A stretch of DNA of 64,000 nucleotides, from NCBI GenBank assembly GCA_004553595.1, contig SFKZ01000011.1:76654-140653 (forward strand). The letters run 5' to 3'. This document shows, one piece after another, positions 8,600-17,093 of the stretch (positions within the stretch are counted from its first letter, which is position 1; the number at the start of each line of letters is the position of its first letter). The notes beneath the pieces were generated by a model. It was given only the letters and a program-made list of their open reading frames with translations. It searched no databases and had not been told where the DNA came from. Made by a program: the position numbers and the translations under genes. The stretch comes from Methanobrevibacter ruminantium. GTDB lineage: Archaea > Methanobacteriota > Methanobacteria > Methanobacteriales > Methanobacteriaceae.

Positions 8600-9907
8600 C
8601 TAATTCAAGAAATATTTAAGTGAAGAACTTTCATTCAATTCTCCAGCAACATTGGTTTGAATAATGTCTTTAACTTCATTTACATCTTCAGTCTGTCCTA
8701 AAGCCCATGCCAATTTCACATAAGCGGTTTCAGGAGTCATGTCCATACCGGAAATTACACCAGCATCCTGCAACAGTCTTCCTGTACTGTAAACATTCAT
8801 GTTTATTGTACCATATAAGCATTGGGAAGTCATTACAACTGGGATGCCATCATCGTTAGCTCTTTGAAGTGCATCAACCATATAATCAGGAACATGTCCA
8901 AGACCGGTTCCTTCTATAAGCAAACCTTTGTATCCTTTGTCAATGTGATAATCAATTATGTCAGACTTGATCCCTGGGAATGATTTGATTAAAGCAACCT
9001 TGCTTTCAATAGCTGTATTCAATTCCAATTCATTTTCTCCACGTTTTGTATATGGGAGATTGACTGATTTCACTTTACCGTCTCTTAAAATAGCTATTGG
9101 CTCACTATCGATGCTTCTGAAAGTGTCCCTTCTGCTTGTGTGCATCTTGCGCACTTTAGTTCCCTTATGAAGTGCACAGTCACCGTCATTCAATGTGTTG
9201 TGCATCAATACTGTAACTTCTGCAATGTCGGACAATGCAGCTCCACATGAGTTGTAAATGTTCAGGAACGCATCTGTTGAAGGTCTGTCTGAACTTCTTT
9301 GTGCACCAGTAATTACAATAGGAACAGGTGTTTTAATCATAAAGCTCAATGCCGCTGATGTGTAATGCATAGTGTCTGTACCATGAGCAATCACTATTCC
9401 ATCAGCACCGTTATTGATGTCATCAGCAATGGATTCTGCTGCTTTTACCCAATATTCTGGCTGCATATTTTCAGATAATATGTTATATAAAGCCTTTACA
9501 TCATAATTTGCAAGGTCTAAAAGCTCGGGATTTGCTCTTAATAAGTCTTCTGCAGTGAATTTAGGATGTACAGCTCCAGTCTTGTAATCGATAATTGAGG
9601 ATACTGTACCACCAGTGGATATGATGGAGATGTTTTGTTTGTTAGGATCTTTTTCTATTTTATCTCCTTCAAAACCAATTTTTGGCTTGTCTCCCTTTTC
9701 AATAAGTTCTATGTTTGCAGATTCAATGTTTACTCCAACATTATATCCGCTGTCAAGTTTAATTACAATATAAGCATCTTTTGCATCTTCAGATCTGTCA
9801 AGCAATATTCCCTCATAGGAAATATCTTCCTTTGTTACCTTTATTGTATCACCAATGGTAACATTAGCATTATCTAAAAACTCTTTGGAAATTTCTTTAT
9901 AAGTCAT
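8600..9907 (-). CDS. gatD: Glu-tRNA(Gln) amidotransferase subunit D (asparaginase-like)
   Basis: GatD (435 residues) hydrolyses glutamine or asparagine and channels ammonia to GatE. An N-terminal beta-barrel of about 80 residues precedes the type I L-asparaginase fold. Catalytic motifs are STGGTVSS (first threonine) and IAHGTDTMHYT (Thr-Asp pair), with a later GTGLGHVPDYM. The ATG follows GAGGA. Together with gatE it forms the archaea-specific GatDE operon, which co-exists with the absence of glutaminyl-tRNA synthetase. Confidence 0.96.
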   Translation of the reverse strand: MTYKEISKEFLDNANVTIGDTIKVTKEDISYEGILLDRSEDAKDAYIVIKLDSGYNVGVNIESANIELIEKGDKPKIGFEGDKIEKDPNKQNISIISTGGTVSSIIDYKTGAVHPKFTAEDLLRANPELLDLANYDVKALYNILSENMQPEYWVKAAESIADDINNGADGIVIAHGTDTMHYTSAALSFMIKTPVPIVITGAQRSSDRPSTDAFLNIYNSCGAALSDIAEVTVLMHNTLNDGDCALHKGTKVRKMHTSRRDTFRSIDSEPIAILRDGKVKSVNLPYTKRGENELELNTAIESKVALIKSFPGIKSDIIDYHIDKGYKGLLIEGTGLGHVPDYMVDALQRANDDGIPVVMTSQCLYGTINMNVYSTGRLLQDAGVISGMDMTPETAYVKLAWALGQTEDVNEVKDIIQTNVAGELNESSSLKYFLN

Positions 9908-10130
9908 TTAATTCCTCTTAATCTTTTTGAATTATAATAATTATTATCATTAGAAATAGATTTCAAATCGTTTAAAAATCTATATTATATTAAATTATAT
10001 TTATTAAAGTATATAATATTTAGTTTATATTAAAAAAATGTTAAAAAAATTAGAAATAAAATAATAAAAATATAAAAATATAAAATTATGCTGAAAATAT
10101 TAGAAAAATTTTAATAATTAAAATAAAAAG

Positions 10131-10203
<73 letters not shown>

Positions 10204-10342
10204 ACAATAGTTAATTAAATCCAATTAATTAAAATAATTAAAATAATTAAATTAAAAAAAGAATTAAAGAATTAAGTTTTTTAAAAAACTTAATTGAAAA
10301 CAAAATAAAAATAACAGTTACATCTATTATTTTATTGATACA

Positions 10343-10357
10343 TTGCACATTGTGCAA
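10343..10357. promoter_or_regulatory. Perfect 15-base dyad, operator-like
   Basis: TTGCACA and TGTGCAA flank a single T, a perfect 7+1+7 palindrome in an otherwise AT-rich spacer. It has the form of a dimeric regulator site. No gene start is close enough to assign a target. Confidence 0.35.
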
Positions 10358-10378
10358 GAAAGTATTATTATATAGTGC

Positions 10379-10468
10379 TCATATATAATCGAGGATAATA
10401 TCTCCCTCGTTTAGGAATATTAACATTCCTAAAAATACTAGGAAACTAAAAGATACAGTCATAAACAT
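10379..10468 (-). CDS. Candidate 29-residue hydrophobic peptide
   Basis: A minus-strand frame starts MFMTVSFSFLVFLGMLI and ends NEGDIILDYI, so it is one membrane-spanning segment with an acidic tail. GGAG lies 7 bases upstream of the ATG, an acceptable ribosome site. The GTTCTATA hairpin (10489-10508) would sit in the leader just upstream. In length and hydrophobicity it resembles the 24-residue peptide at 54109. Short hydrophobic frames arise easily in AT-rich DNA, so this remains a candidate. Confidence 0.22.
   Translation of the reverse strand: MFMTVSFSFLVFLGMLIFLNEGDIILDYI
10411..10432. repeat. Perfect 8-bp hairpin
   Basis: TTAGGAAT and ATTCCTAA form an uninterrupted 8-base-pair stem around a 6-base loop. 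It overlaps the candidate 29-residue peptide frame, so either the RNA structure or the peptide could be the functional part. Confidence 0.45.
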
Positions 10469-10488
10469 TTAGCGACTCCATTTTTAAA

Positions 10489-10508
10489 GTTCTATAGTGA
10501 TATAGAAC
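10489..10508. repeat. Perfect 8-bp hairpin with GTGA tetraloop
   Basis: GTTCTATA and TATAGAAC pair perfectly around GTGA. On the plus strand the loop is a GNRA tetraloop, a common cap in stable RNAs. On the minus strand it would lie just upstream of the candidate peptide's ribosome site, where it could also act as a DNA operator. Confidence 0.45.
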
Positions 10509-10602
10509 ATAATAATCATACATGATTTTCTTAAAATAAAAAAATCATATATTATTTACTATTATAAAAAAACTGGTATATAAATACATACTATTTAATC
10601 CT

Positions 10603-10643
10603 CTGATTGTTCGTATTTTCCAATATGAACTACGAACAATCAG
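10603..10643. repeat. Perfect 13-bp inverted repeat
   Basis: CTGATTGTTCGTA (10603-10615) is exactly repeated in inverse orientation at 10631-10643, separated by 15 bases. A TATA-like TATATAAATAC lies about 25 bases upstream on the plus strand, which would place a transcript start at the first arm. It is about 100 bases beyond the vsr stop, and no U-run follows on the vsr strand, so a simple vsr terminator is not a good fit. Confidence 0.55.
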
Positions 10644-10743
10644 TTATTTTAGAAAAAAATCGTGTTAAATCATTATAAATAATTATAAATCGTTATAAAT
10701 TATTACATGAAATAAAAAATTAGATGAAATTGTAATAATTTTC

Positions 10744-11136
10744 CTATTCTTCACTATCTTGGGATGTTATTCTATTATATAATATTTCAAGTGTCTCTTC
10801 ACGCTTGTCCTTTTTTAATTCGCACTCCCAGACCGTAAGGACAGTCCATCCCATCGCTTTAAGCTCTGCCTGATTACGTGCATCACGTTCTCTATTTCTA
10901 TAGAGTTTCTCCTCCCAGTATTCAACATTGGATTTCGGCATTTTAGCATACTTGCATCCCTCATGAAGATGCCAGAAACAGCCATGAACAAAGACTGCAG
11001 TCTTATACTTTGGAAGCACAACATCAGGACGTCCAGGATACCTTTTATCATTCTTTCTGAATCTAAGCCCTCTTGCGAAGAGGTACTTGCGAACAAGAAT
11101 TTCCGGCTTGGTGTCCTTTCCCCTAATCCTTGACAT
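10744..11136 (-). CDS. vsr: Vsr-type mismatch endonuclease, orphan, short N-terminus
   Basis: Vsr nicks DNA at T:G mismatches left by deamination of 5-methylcytosine. The core is complete: PGRPDVVLPKY holds the catalytic Asp, FVHGCFWHLHEGC the His and zinc ligands, and LTVWECEL the last Cys. The protein starts at MSRIRGKDTKPE, about 14 residues later than typical Vsr. The codons just upstream read ETRSYI, matching the usual family N-terminus, but are cut by in-frame TGA-TAG, so the N-terminal segment seems lost. GGAG lies 15 bases before the ATG, rather far. No cytosine methyltransferase gene is nearby, and the gene is richer in G+C than its neighbours, suggesting transfer. Confidence 0.85.
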   Translation of the reverse strand: MSRIRGKDTKPEILVRKYLFARGLRFRKNDKRYPGRPDVVLPKYKTAVFVHGCFWHLHEGCKYAKMPKSNVEYWEEKLYRNRERDARNQAELKAMGWTVLTVWECELKKDKREETLEILYNRITSQDSEE

Positions 11137-11208
11137 GATGTAACTGCGAGTCTCCTATCACAATGGATAAAATTCAAATATTATTATATTCAATCTAAAA
11201 AATAAAAA

Positions 11209-12009
11209 TTATTCATATTTGAAACTTGGCATCAATTCCAACTTGAATTTATTCAATTCATGAAGGTAATCAATCCTATCTTTTGTCTTTTTATCACTAA
11301 TTTCACCAGTTCGTATATACTTATCCAATACATCATAAGTAAATCCGAGCTTCTCTTCATCAGATTGATTGGAGAGTCCATCAGTTGGTACTTTATCAAC
11401 TAACTCCCTCGGTAAATTAAGGCTTCTTCCTATTTCCTTAACTTCAGTTACTGTGAGGTTTGAGAGTGGTGAAAAGTCTCCAGCTCCATCACCATATCTT
11501 GTTGCATAACCTACCCAATCTTCAGACAGATTGCAATTGTTTGCAACCCTACCGTTATTGCTTTGACTTACTGCATATAAAACAGACATACGGATTCTGG
11601 GTGGAAGGTTTATCATGGTCTGTTCGGATATTTCGATATCAGATTTCATCATTTGATCTAAAACTCCATTTACAGCATCCTTAACATTGATAATATAATG
11701 CTTTATGCCTAAATGATTTACAAGAAGCTTAGCAAAATCAATGTCTGATTGAACATCATTAGGCATTAGGACTCCTATTACCCTGTCTCTTCCTAAAGCT
11801 TCAACACATAATGCAGCAACTACAGAGCTATCCTTACCTCCAGAGATCCCTACAACAGCATTGCAACCTTTTCCGTTTTCTTCAAAGAAATCTTGAATCC
11901 ATTTAACACATTGATCTTTAGCGTCCAATGCATCAAATTCGTAATCTTTAGTGATAATATCTCCTCTATATAGTTTTAAAAATAGGTTCTTTTCAAATAA
12001 TAATTTCAA
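11209..12009 (-). CDS. nadE: NAD synthetase (NAD+ synthase), start uncertain
   Basis: NadE adenylates nicotinic acid adenine dinucleotide and amidates it to NAD+. The PP-loop GISGGKDSSVVAAL and the following GVLMPNDVQSD, RYGDGAGDFSPLSNLTVTEV and GLSNQSDEEKLGF motifs are those of ammonia-dependent NadE. The outer start is the ATG at 12009, but a TATATAAAAA box lies only 4-11 bases upstream, so transcription should begin inside the frame. A strong GAGGAGAT (11966-11959) precedes codons ATT (11958) and ATC (11955) with no ATG, GTG or TTG at the expected distance. Initiation at ATT or ATC, giving IITKDYEFDAL, is plausible. Confidence 0.92.
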   Translation of the reverse strand: MKLLFEKNLFLKLYRGDIITKDYEFDALDAKDQCVKWIQDFFEENGKGCNAVVGISGGKDSSVVAALCVEALGRDRVIGVLMPNDVQSDIDFAKLLVNHLGIKHYIINVKDAVNGVLDQMMKSDIEISEQTMINLPPRIRMSVLYAVSQSNNGRVANNCNLSEDWVGYATRYGDGAGDFSPLSNLTVTEVKEIGRSLNLPRELVDKVPTDGLSNQSDEEKLGFTYDVLDKYIRTGEISDKKTKDRIDYLHELNKFKLELMPSFKYE

Positions 12010-12180
12010 TTTTTTATATAATAAACTTTTTTAAAAAAATTAAAATCATAAAAATAATTTAAAATGAAAAAATAGGTAATAAAAATAAAAAATAATAGAA
12101 TAAAAAAATTATAAAAAAATTGTAAAAAAAATAAAAAAATAATAAATAATGAAGAATAAAAAAGAAAAAGAGTTAAGAGA

Positions 12181-13674
12181 TTATCTGTTTTCTCTTAACC
12201 AAGTTGCTCCTGCTTCCAAAACCTTTAAGTTAACATCAATGAGTTTTGGTTTAGCTGCAAAGGTATCCTTAATACCGTTTTCAAATGCTTCTTTAGATAA
12301 GATAGGACTATCTGCACCTAATTCCATTAAAGCACCTAAGATTGCAGTGTTCATAGCCTTTGCATTACCTACCTCAGTTGCAATAGCTCTTGCTGGAATA
12401 GCAATGATCTCAACATCATCTTTTACATGAAGGTTATCCTTATTGTAATCTCCTGCACGGGAATCGTATAGGATTATACCTTTTTCCTTAACATCAATAG
12501 AATATTTTTCTAAAGCAGGCTTGTTCATTGCAATTAAGATATCACATTCTTCCACAACTGGAGAACCGATGGTTTTTGCTGAAATGGTTACAGAACAGTT
12601 GGAAGTTCCACCTCTTTGTTCTGGCCCATAGCTTGGGTACCAGGATACTTCCTTACCTTCACTACATGCTGCTTGAGCAAGGGTGAGACCAGTACTCAAT
12701 ACTCCTTGACCACCAAAACCAACAATTTTAACCTTAATGTCATCAAAGTCCTCTTCGATTTCCTTGATCTCCTTGCTTCTGTCTATTCCAAAGACTTTAT
12801 CAAGAGTTTCAATAGAGAAATCACTTACAGGTCTTTCCTTAGGTTCCCTTTCTTTGGATAAATCCCTGAATCTTTTTACAGGGAATTCCTTACCCATTTC
12901 ATTAATCAAGAAATCCTCTACACCTTTTACATCTCTTCTTATATTGGTTGGACAAGGTGATAAAACTTCAACGAAAGCATAACCTTTACCTTCTTTCTGA
13001 ATCATTAAAGCTTTTTTAATAGCTATTTTAGCTTTTCTAATAAGATTTGGATTTGCTAAGGACACTCTTTCAATGAATACAGGTGCCTTTAAGTTATCCA
13101 ATAATTCACATAAGTGCAATGGATATCCTGCAAAGTTAGCGTCTCTTCCGTTTTGACAGGTTACAGTCTTTTCACCAATCAAGGTTGTTGGTGCCATTTG
13201 ACCACCAGTCATTCCGTAAACAGTATTGTTTACAAAGAAAACAGCTAATTTTTCTCCACGGTTAGCAGCTTGCAATGTTTCATTCAATCCAATGGAAGCT
13301 AAATCCCCATCTCCTTGATAGCTCATTACAATAGCATTGTCTTCAGCTCTTGAAATACCAGTAGCAACTGCAGGAGCTCTTCCGTGTGCAGTCTGTACAT
13401 TTCCACAATTGAAGTAGTAATAACCGAATACAGCACATCCTACAGGAGAAATCATTACGGATCTTTCTTGAATATCCAATTCATCCATCACTTCTGCAAT
13501 CAATTTATGTAAAATACCATGACCGCAACCAGCGCAGTAATGAGTATTGTAAATGTCATTTCCTTTTCTAGGGAAGCTGTCATATAAGGATTCTGGCTTT
13601 TTAATAACTTTTTCTTCGATTTCACTCATTTGAACCTTTTCAATGTTTTCATCAGTTACTTTAATATTATCCAT
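12181..13674 (-). CDS. vorA: 2-ketoisovalerate:ferredoxin oxidoreductase, fused TPP (beta) and gamma subunits
   Basis: This 497-residue fusion binds thiamine pyrophosphate and oxidises branched-chain 2-oxoacids to acyl-CoA, reducing ferredoxin, or runs in reverse. Residues about 40-290 are the TPP domain (HYCAGCGHGILHKL; QGDGDLASIGLNE; ANRGEKLAVFFVNN). From about 312, KIVGFGGQGVLSTG starts the gamma domain, with GPEQRGGTSNCSV. The beta-gamma fusion beside a separate alpha subunit and a ferredoxin is the VorCBA arrangement of Methanothermobacter. It is third in vorC-vorB-vorA, 12 bases after vorB, with a GGGAGGTG ribosome site. A 2-oxoglutarate (Kor) role is less likely because Kor subunits are separate proteins. 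Confidence 0.88.
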   Translation of the reverse strand: MDNIKVTDENIEKVQMSEIEEKVIKKPESLYDSFPRKGNDIYNTHYCAGCGHGILHKLIAEVMDELDIQERSVMISPVGCAVFGYYYFNCGNVQTAHGRAPAVATGISRAEDNAIVMSYQGDGDLASIGLNETLQAANRGEKLAVFFVNNTVYGMTGGQMAPTTLIGEKTVTCQNGRDANFAGYPLHLCELLDNLKAPVFIERVSLANPNLIRKAKIAIKKALMIQKEGKGYAFVEVLSPCPTNIRRDVKGVEDFLINEMGKEFPVKRFRDLSKEREPKERPVSDFSIETLDKVFGIDRSKEIKEIEEDFDDIKVKIVGFGGQGVLSTGLTLAQAACSEGKEVSWYPSYGPEQRGGTSNCSVTISAKTIGSPVVEECDILIAMNKPALEKYSIDVKEKGIILYDSRAGDYNKDNLHVKDDVEIIAIPARAIATEVGNAKAMNTAILGALMELGADSPILSKEAFENGIKDTFAAKPKLIDVNLKVLEAGATWLRENR

Positions 13675-13686
13675 TCTTTCACCTCC

Positions 13687-14853
13687 CTAATCTACAACCC
13701 TATGATTATAATAGTTATCATTATCTAATTCTTCCTGATATTCCTTATCATTTAGGTAGCTTGCATCATAATCCTTTTCGTCACTGTGAACCTTGTGACG
13801 CTCATCGCTTCCTACCATCTTATAGATTTCATTAAGGATATCCTTAAGCTCAATTACATTTCCACCCATTCTGTTTACCAAATGGACATCATCGTAATTA
13901 GCTGCTGCCTTAACGTCTTCTCTTAATTGACCGTTACTCATTTCAACAGAAACAAATTGAACACCTTTATCTGCTAATTCCTTAATTCTTTTCTCTGGGA
14001 ATGGGAATAAGGTGATTGGTCTTAAGAGACCTAATTTAATGCCTTTTTCTCTTGCAACATCAACTGCAGTTCTAGATAATCTACTGCTTGTTCCATATGC
14101 TACAATAACAATTTCAGCATCTTCAACCATATGCTCTTCATAAAGAACTTCATTTTGTCTGATAGTTTCATACTTTTCTTGAATTTGGAAGTTAAAGTCT
14201 TCCAATTGATTGAAATCAAGGAAAATTGAAGTAACTAAATTGTTCATGGTTTCCTTGTTGCCTCTTACAGCCCAAGATTCATCAATCTTAGGTTCAATAG
14301 CTTCTTTAGGGAATCTTAAAGGTTCCGCCATTTGACCTAATACTGCATCAGCAAGTACAACTACAGGGTTTCTGTATTTGGTTGAAAGCTCAAATGCCTT
14401 CATGGTAAAGTCACACATTTCCTGAACGCAGTTAGGTGCCAACACTATATTTCTATAGTTTCCGTGACCTCCACCTTTTACGATTTGATTATAATCTCCT
14501 TGTTCAGGACCGATATTACCTAAACCAGGACCTGCTCTCATTACATCCACAATAACTGCAGGCAATTCTGCACCTGCTAAAAAGGTGAATCCTTCTTGCA
14601 TTAAGCTGATTCCAGGTCCAGATGATGCACTCATTACTCTGTGACCAGTGGAAGCTCCACCGTAAATCATGTTTACAGAAGCCTCTTCACTTTCAGCCTG
14701 CACAAATTTTCTTCCGACCATTGGGAAATATTTGGATGCCTCATGGAGAATTTCACTTGCAGGGGTGATTGGATAACCAAAGAAACAATCACAACCAGCA
14801 TATAATGCTCCAATGATTACAGCGGTATTTCCTTTTACAATTTGGTTACTCAT
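13687..14853 (-). CDS. vorB: 2-ketoisovalerate:ferredoxin oxidoreductase alpha subunit
   Basis: The 388-residue pyrimidine-binding subunit has YAGCDCFFGYPITPASEI, ESEEASVNMIYGGASTGHRVMSASSGPGISLM and a C-terminal transketolase-like domain (EIVIVAYGTSSRLSRTAVD). Its start ATG directly abuts the vorC stop (TAAATG), with GGAG inside the end of vorC, so the two are translationally coupled. It works with VorA and the VorC ferredoxin in the cytoplasm. Confidence 0.9.
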   Translation of the reverse strand: MSNQIVKGNTAVIIGALYAGCDCFFGYPITPASEILHEASKYFPMVGRKFVQAESEEASVNMIYGGASTGHRVMSASSGPGISLMQEGFTFLAGAELPAVIVDVMRAGPGLGNIGPEQGDYNQIVKGGGHGNYRNIVLAPNCVQEMCDFTMKAFELSTKYRNPVVVLADAVLGQMAEPLRFPKEAIEPKIDESWAVRGNKETMNNLVTSIFLDFNQLEDFNFQIQEKYETIRQNEVLYEEHMVEDAEIVIVAYGTSSRLSRTAVDVAREKGIKLGLLRPITLFPFPEKRIKELADKGVQFVSVEMSNGQLREDVKAAANYDDVHLVNRMGGNVIELKDILNEIYKMVGSDERHKVHSDEKDYDASYLNDKEYQEELDNDNYYNHRVVD

Positions 14854-15108
14854 TTAAGCATCTCCTTTAGGTTTTCTAGTCCTTCTAGGAATATGAACTT
14901 CAATAGCTAATGGTTCAGGACAAGTGTAATAACAATCTCCACAACCAATACAACCTTCTCCAGTATATTCTGCATATTGATATCCGCTATCATTAATCTC
15001 TTCACTTAATTTAAGGCATTCCTCTTTGCAAGCGCTTATACATCTTAAACATGCCTTACAATTGTTTTTGCTAATGACAGGATATGGTTTAATTTGATTT
15101 ACATTCAT
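14854..15108 (-). CDS. vorC: 2-ketoisovalerate:ferredoxin oxidoreductase ferredoxin subunit (2 x 4Fe-4S)
   Basis: The 84-residue polyferredoxin-like subunit carries two CxxCxxCxxxC clusters: CKACLRCISACKEEC and CIGCGDCYYTCPEP. It passes electrons between the TPP site and soluble ferredoxin. A basic tail (RRTRKPKGDA) follows. It is the first gene of vorCBA. Two tandem promoter-like repeats lie about 60-100 bases upstream. Confidence 0.92.
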   Translation of the reverse strand: MNVNQIKPYPVISKNNCKACLRCISACKEECLKLSEEINDSGYQYAEYTGEGCIGCGDCYYTCPEPLAIEVHIPRRTRKPKGDA

Positions 15109-15170
15109 TTATTCACTATCCCATAATAAATTTAATTTTTTAAATTTTGAAATATTAATTGATAAAATTG

Positions 15171-15210
15171 ATTATTGATCTTTTAAACTAATTATTGGTC
15201 TTTTAAACTT
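15171..15210 (-). promoter_or_regulatory. Tandem 20-base repeat with TATA-like core upstream of vorC
   Basis: Two adjacent 20-base units (15171-15190 and 15191-15210) are identical at 18 positions. Read on the minus strand, each contains GTTTAAAAGA, which resembles an archaeal TATA box with a purine-rich BRE. They look like a duplicated core promoter or a pair of regulator sites for vorCBA. Confidence 0.45.
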
Positions 15211-15263
15211 AATCTGATTATTAATTGAAAAGTTTAAAAAAAATAATAAGAAGAGAAAAATAA

Positions 15264-16937
15264 TTATTTTAGTTTATTCTCATCTTCAGTTCTGATTATC
15301 TTTCTTTGAATCTTACCACTAATTGTTTTAGGCAATTCTTCAACAAATTCAATCATTCTTGGATATTTATAAGGAGCGGTTTCATGCTTTACATGATTTT
15401 GAATATCCTTTTTAAGCTCTTCACTTGGCTCGAATCCTTTTGCAAGAACAATTGTTGCCTTAACGATTTGGCCTCTCAATTCATCAGGAACACCGGTAAT
15501 TGCACATTCCAATACTGAAGGGTGAGAAATTACTGCATTTTCCACTTCGTACGGTCCAATACGGTACCCTGAAGACTTGATTATATCATCATTTCTTCCA
15601 ACAAAGGTGTAATAACCGTCTTCATCTATATATGCAGTGTCTCCACAGTGGTAATAACCATCATGGCATACTTCATCAGTTTTCTCTTGGTTTCTGTAAT
15701 ATTCCTTAAATAAACCTACAGATCTTTCTCCAGTTATATCAAAACAGATTTCTCCTTCAGAACCAATATCTACAGTATTGTGGTCAGAGTCTAAAAGGGT
15801 TACTTTAAATGCAGGGGATGGTTTTCCTACAGAACCTGTTTTTGATTCCATCCAAATGAATGTAGCCAATGAAAGGGTGGTTTCAGTTTGACCGAATCCT
15901 TCTTTAATCTCCAATCCAGTGAATTCCTTGAATCTTTTAAATACTTCAGGAGGCAATGGCTCTCCAGCAGTAGTTGCATATTGAACATTTGAAAAGTCAA
16001 ATTGGGATAAGTCTTCCTTAATCAAGAATCTGTAGATTGTTGGAGGTGCACAGAAAGTGTTTACCTTGTTTTCAATGATCTTTTCCATTAAATCCAAACC
16101 ATTGAATCTAACATAATCGTAAACAAATACTGCAGAACCTGAAATCCATTGACCATAGTAGTTACCCCATACTGCTTTACCCCATCCAGTATCAGCAGAT
16201 GTGTGGTGAACACCGTCTTCTACAACATTATGCCAGTATTTTGCAGTGATTAAGTGTCCAATTGCATAAGTGTGAGCATGTGCAACCATTTTAGGGTTTC
16301 CAGTGGTTCCGCTTGAGAAATAAATGAGGAAAGTCTCATCCTCGTGAGTTGCATCTTCTCCAGTTGGCCTTTCGAACTCATCACTCATCTTAGCGAGTTC
16401 CTCATCAAAGTTTAACCAACCTTCCTTATCGATATTTCCTACAAGAGCTTTCTTAAGCTCAATGCCTAACTCCTGTTCACAAGCTTCATAATCTGGAATC
16501 AATTGGTCTTCTTCAACAGATACAACCATTTTAATGCTTGCGTTTTCTACTCTATAAATAATATCATGAAGTTTTACCATGTGAGTGGTTGGAATAGCTA
16601 TTGCACCGATTTTGTGAAGTGCAGTCATGCAGATCCAGAATTCATACCTGTTTTTTAAGGTGAGCAATACTGCATCTCCCTTATTGATTCCTTGGGATTT
16701 AAATAAGTTTGCAGCTTTATTGGATAATTTTTTCATATCCAAGAAGGTGAATACCTTTTTCTCGTTATCATCACACCAGATCAATGCAAGCTTTTCTGGG
16801 TCTATTCTTGCATACTCGTCCACTACATCAAAACCAAAGTTAAAGTCCTTTGGTACAGTAAATTCAAAATTATCGTAAAAATCCTTATAAGATTTGAAAT
16901 CAACTCTGTTTACAAAGTTTCCTATTAAAGATGTCAT
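15264..16937 (-). CDS. AMP-forming acyl-CoA synthetase (medium/branched-chain type)
   Basis: The 557-residue enzyme activates a carboxylic acid to acyl-CoA with ATP, releasing AMP and pyrophosphate. It shows the AMP-binding P-loop YFSSGTTGNPKMV, motif GFGQTETTL, the YHCGDTAYIDEDGYYTFVGR hinge region and the catalytic lysine in PKTISGKIQRK near the C-terminus. Overall layout is closer to medium-chain acyl-CoA synthetases than to acetyl-CoA synthetase. It lies just upstream of vorCBA and downstream of an XRE-cupin regulator, on the same strand. Acyl-CoA made here could be reductively carboxylated by Vor; this is inference. GAGTG precedes the ATG. Confidence 0.88.
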   Translation of the reverse strand: MTSLIGNFVNRVDFKSYKDFYDNFEFTVPKDFNFGFDVVDEYARIDPEKLALIWCDDNEKKVFTFLDMKKLSNKAANLFKSQGINKGDAVLLTLKNRYEFWICMTALHKIGAIAIPTTHMVKLHDIIYRVENASIKMVVSVEEDQLIPDYEACEQELGIELKKALVGNIDKEGWLNFDEELAKMSDEFERPTGEDATHEDETFLIYFSSGTTGNPKMVAHAHTYAIGHLITAKYWHNVVEDGVHHTSADTGWGKAVWGNYYGQWISGSAVFVYDYVRFNGLDLMEKIIENKVNTFCAPPTIYRFLIKEDLSQFDFSNVQYATTAGEPLPPEVFKRFKEFTGLEIKEGFGQTETTLSLATFIWMESKTGSVGKPSPAFKVTLLDSDHNTVDIGSEGEICFDITGERSVGLFKEYYRNQEKTDEVCHDGYYHCGDTAYIDEDGYYTFVGRNDDIIKSSGYRIGPYEVENAVISHPSVLECAITGVPDELRGQIVKATIVLAKGFEPSEELKKDIQNHVKHETAPYKYPRMIEFVEELPKTISGKIQRKIIRTEDENKLK

Positions 16938-17093
16938 TTTATCACTCTATTTTTAATCTAAGCTAATATTCCCCTTGAATATAGCCATTAATCCTTCTTA
17001 TTTTATTGTAAATTTTTCTGTTAAATATTCATTATTTAAATATAATTTTTTTCAATATGCTCAGTCAAATATTCATTAAATATTCTATTTCAA

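Larger units (their letters stand above)
10204..10743. other. 540-base spacer with several perfect hairpins, no long gene
   Basis: The stretch between tRNA-Ala and vsr holds no long coding frame but an unusual number of perfect dyads. They are a 7+1+7 palindrome at 10343-10357, a 5-bp CGAGG/CCTCG stem at 10390-10409, an 8-bp stem at 10411-10432, an 8-bp stem with a GTGA loop at 10489-10508 and a 13-bp inverted repeat at 10603-10643. TATA-like elements lie at about 10577-10587, readable on either strand. It may hold a structured RNA or the remains of a small mobile unit. The individual elements are listed separately. Confidence 0.5.

Noticed and set aside
10815..11177. Second minus-strand frame across vsr
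   Set aside because: The vsr frame carries all catalytic residues; this frame has none. Its upstream ATG is not evidence for a longer Vsr.
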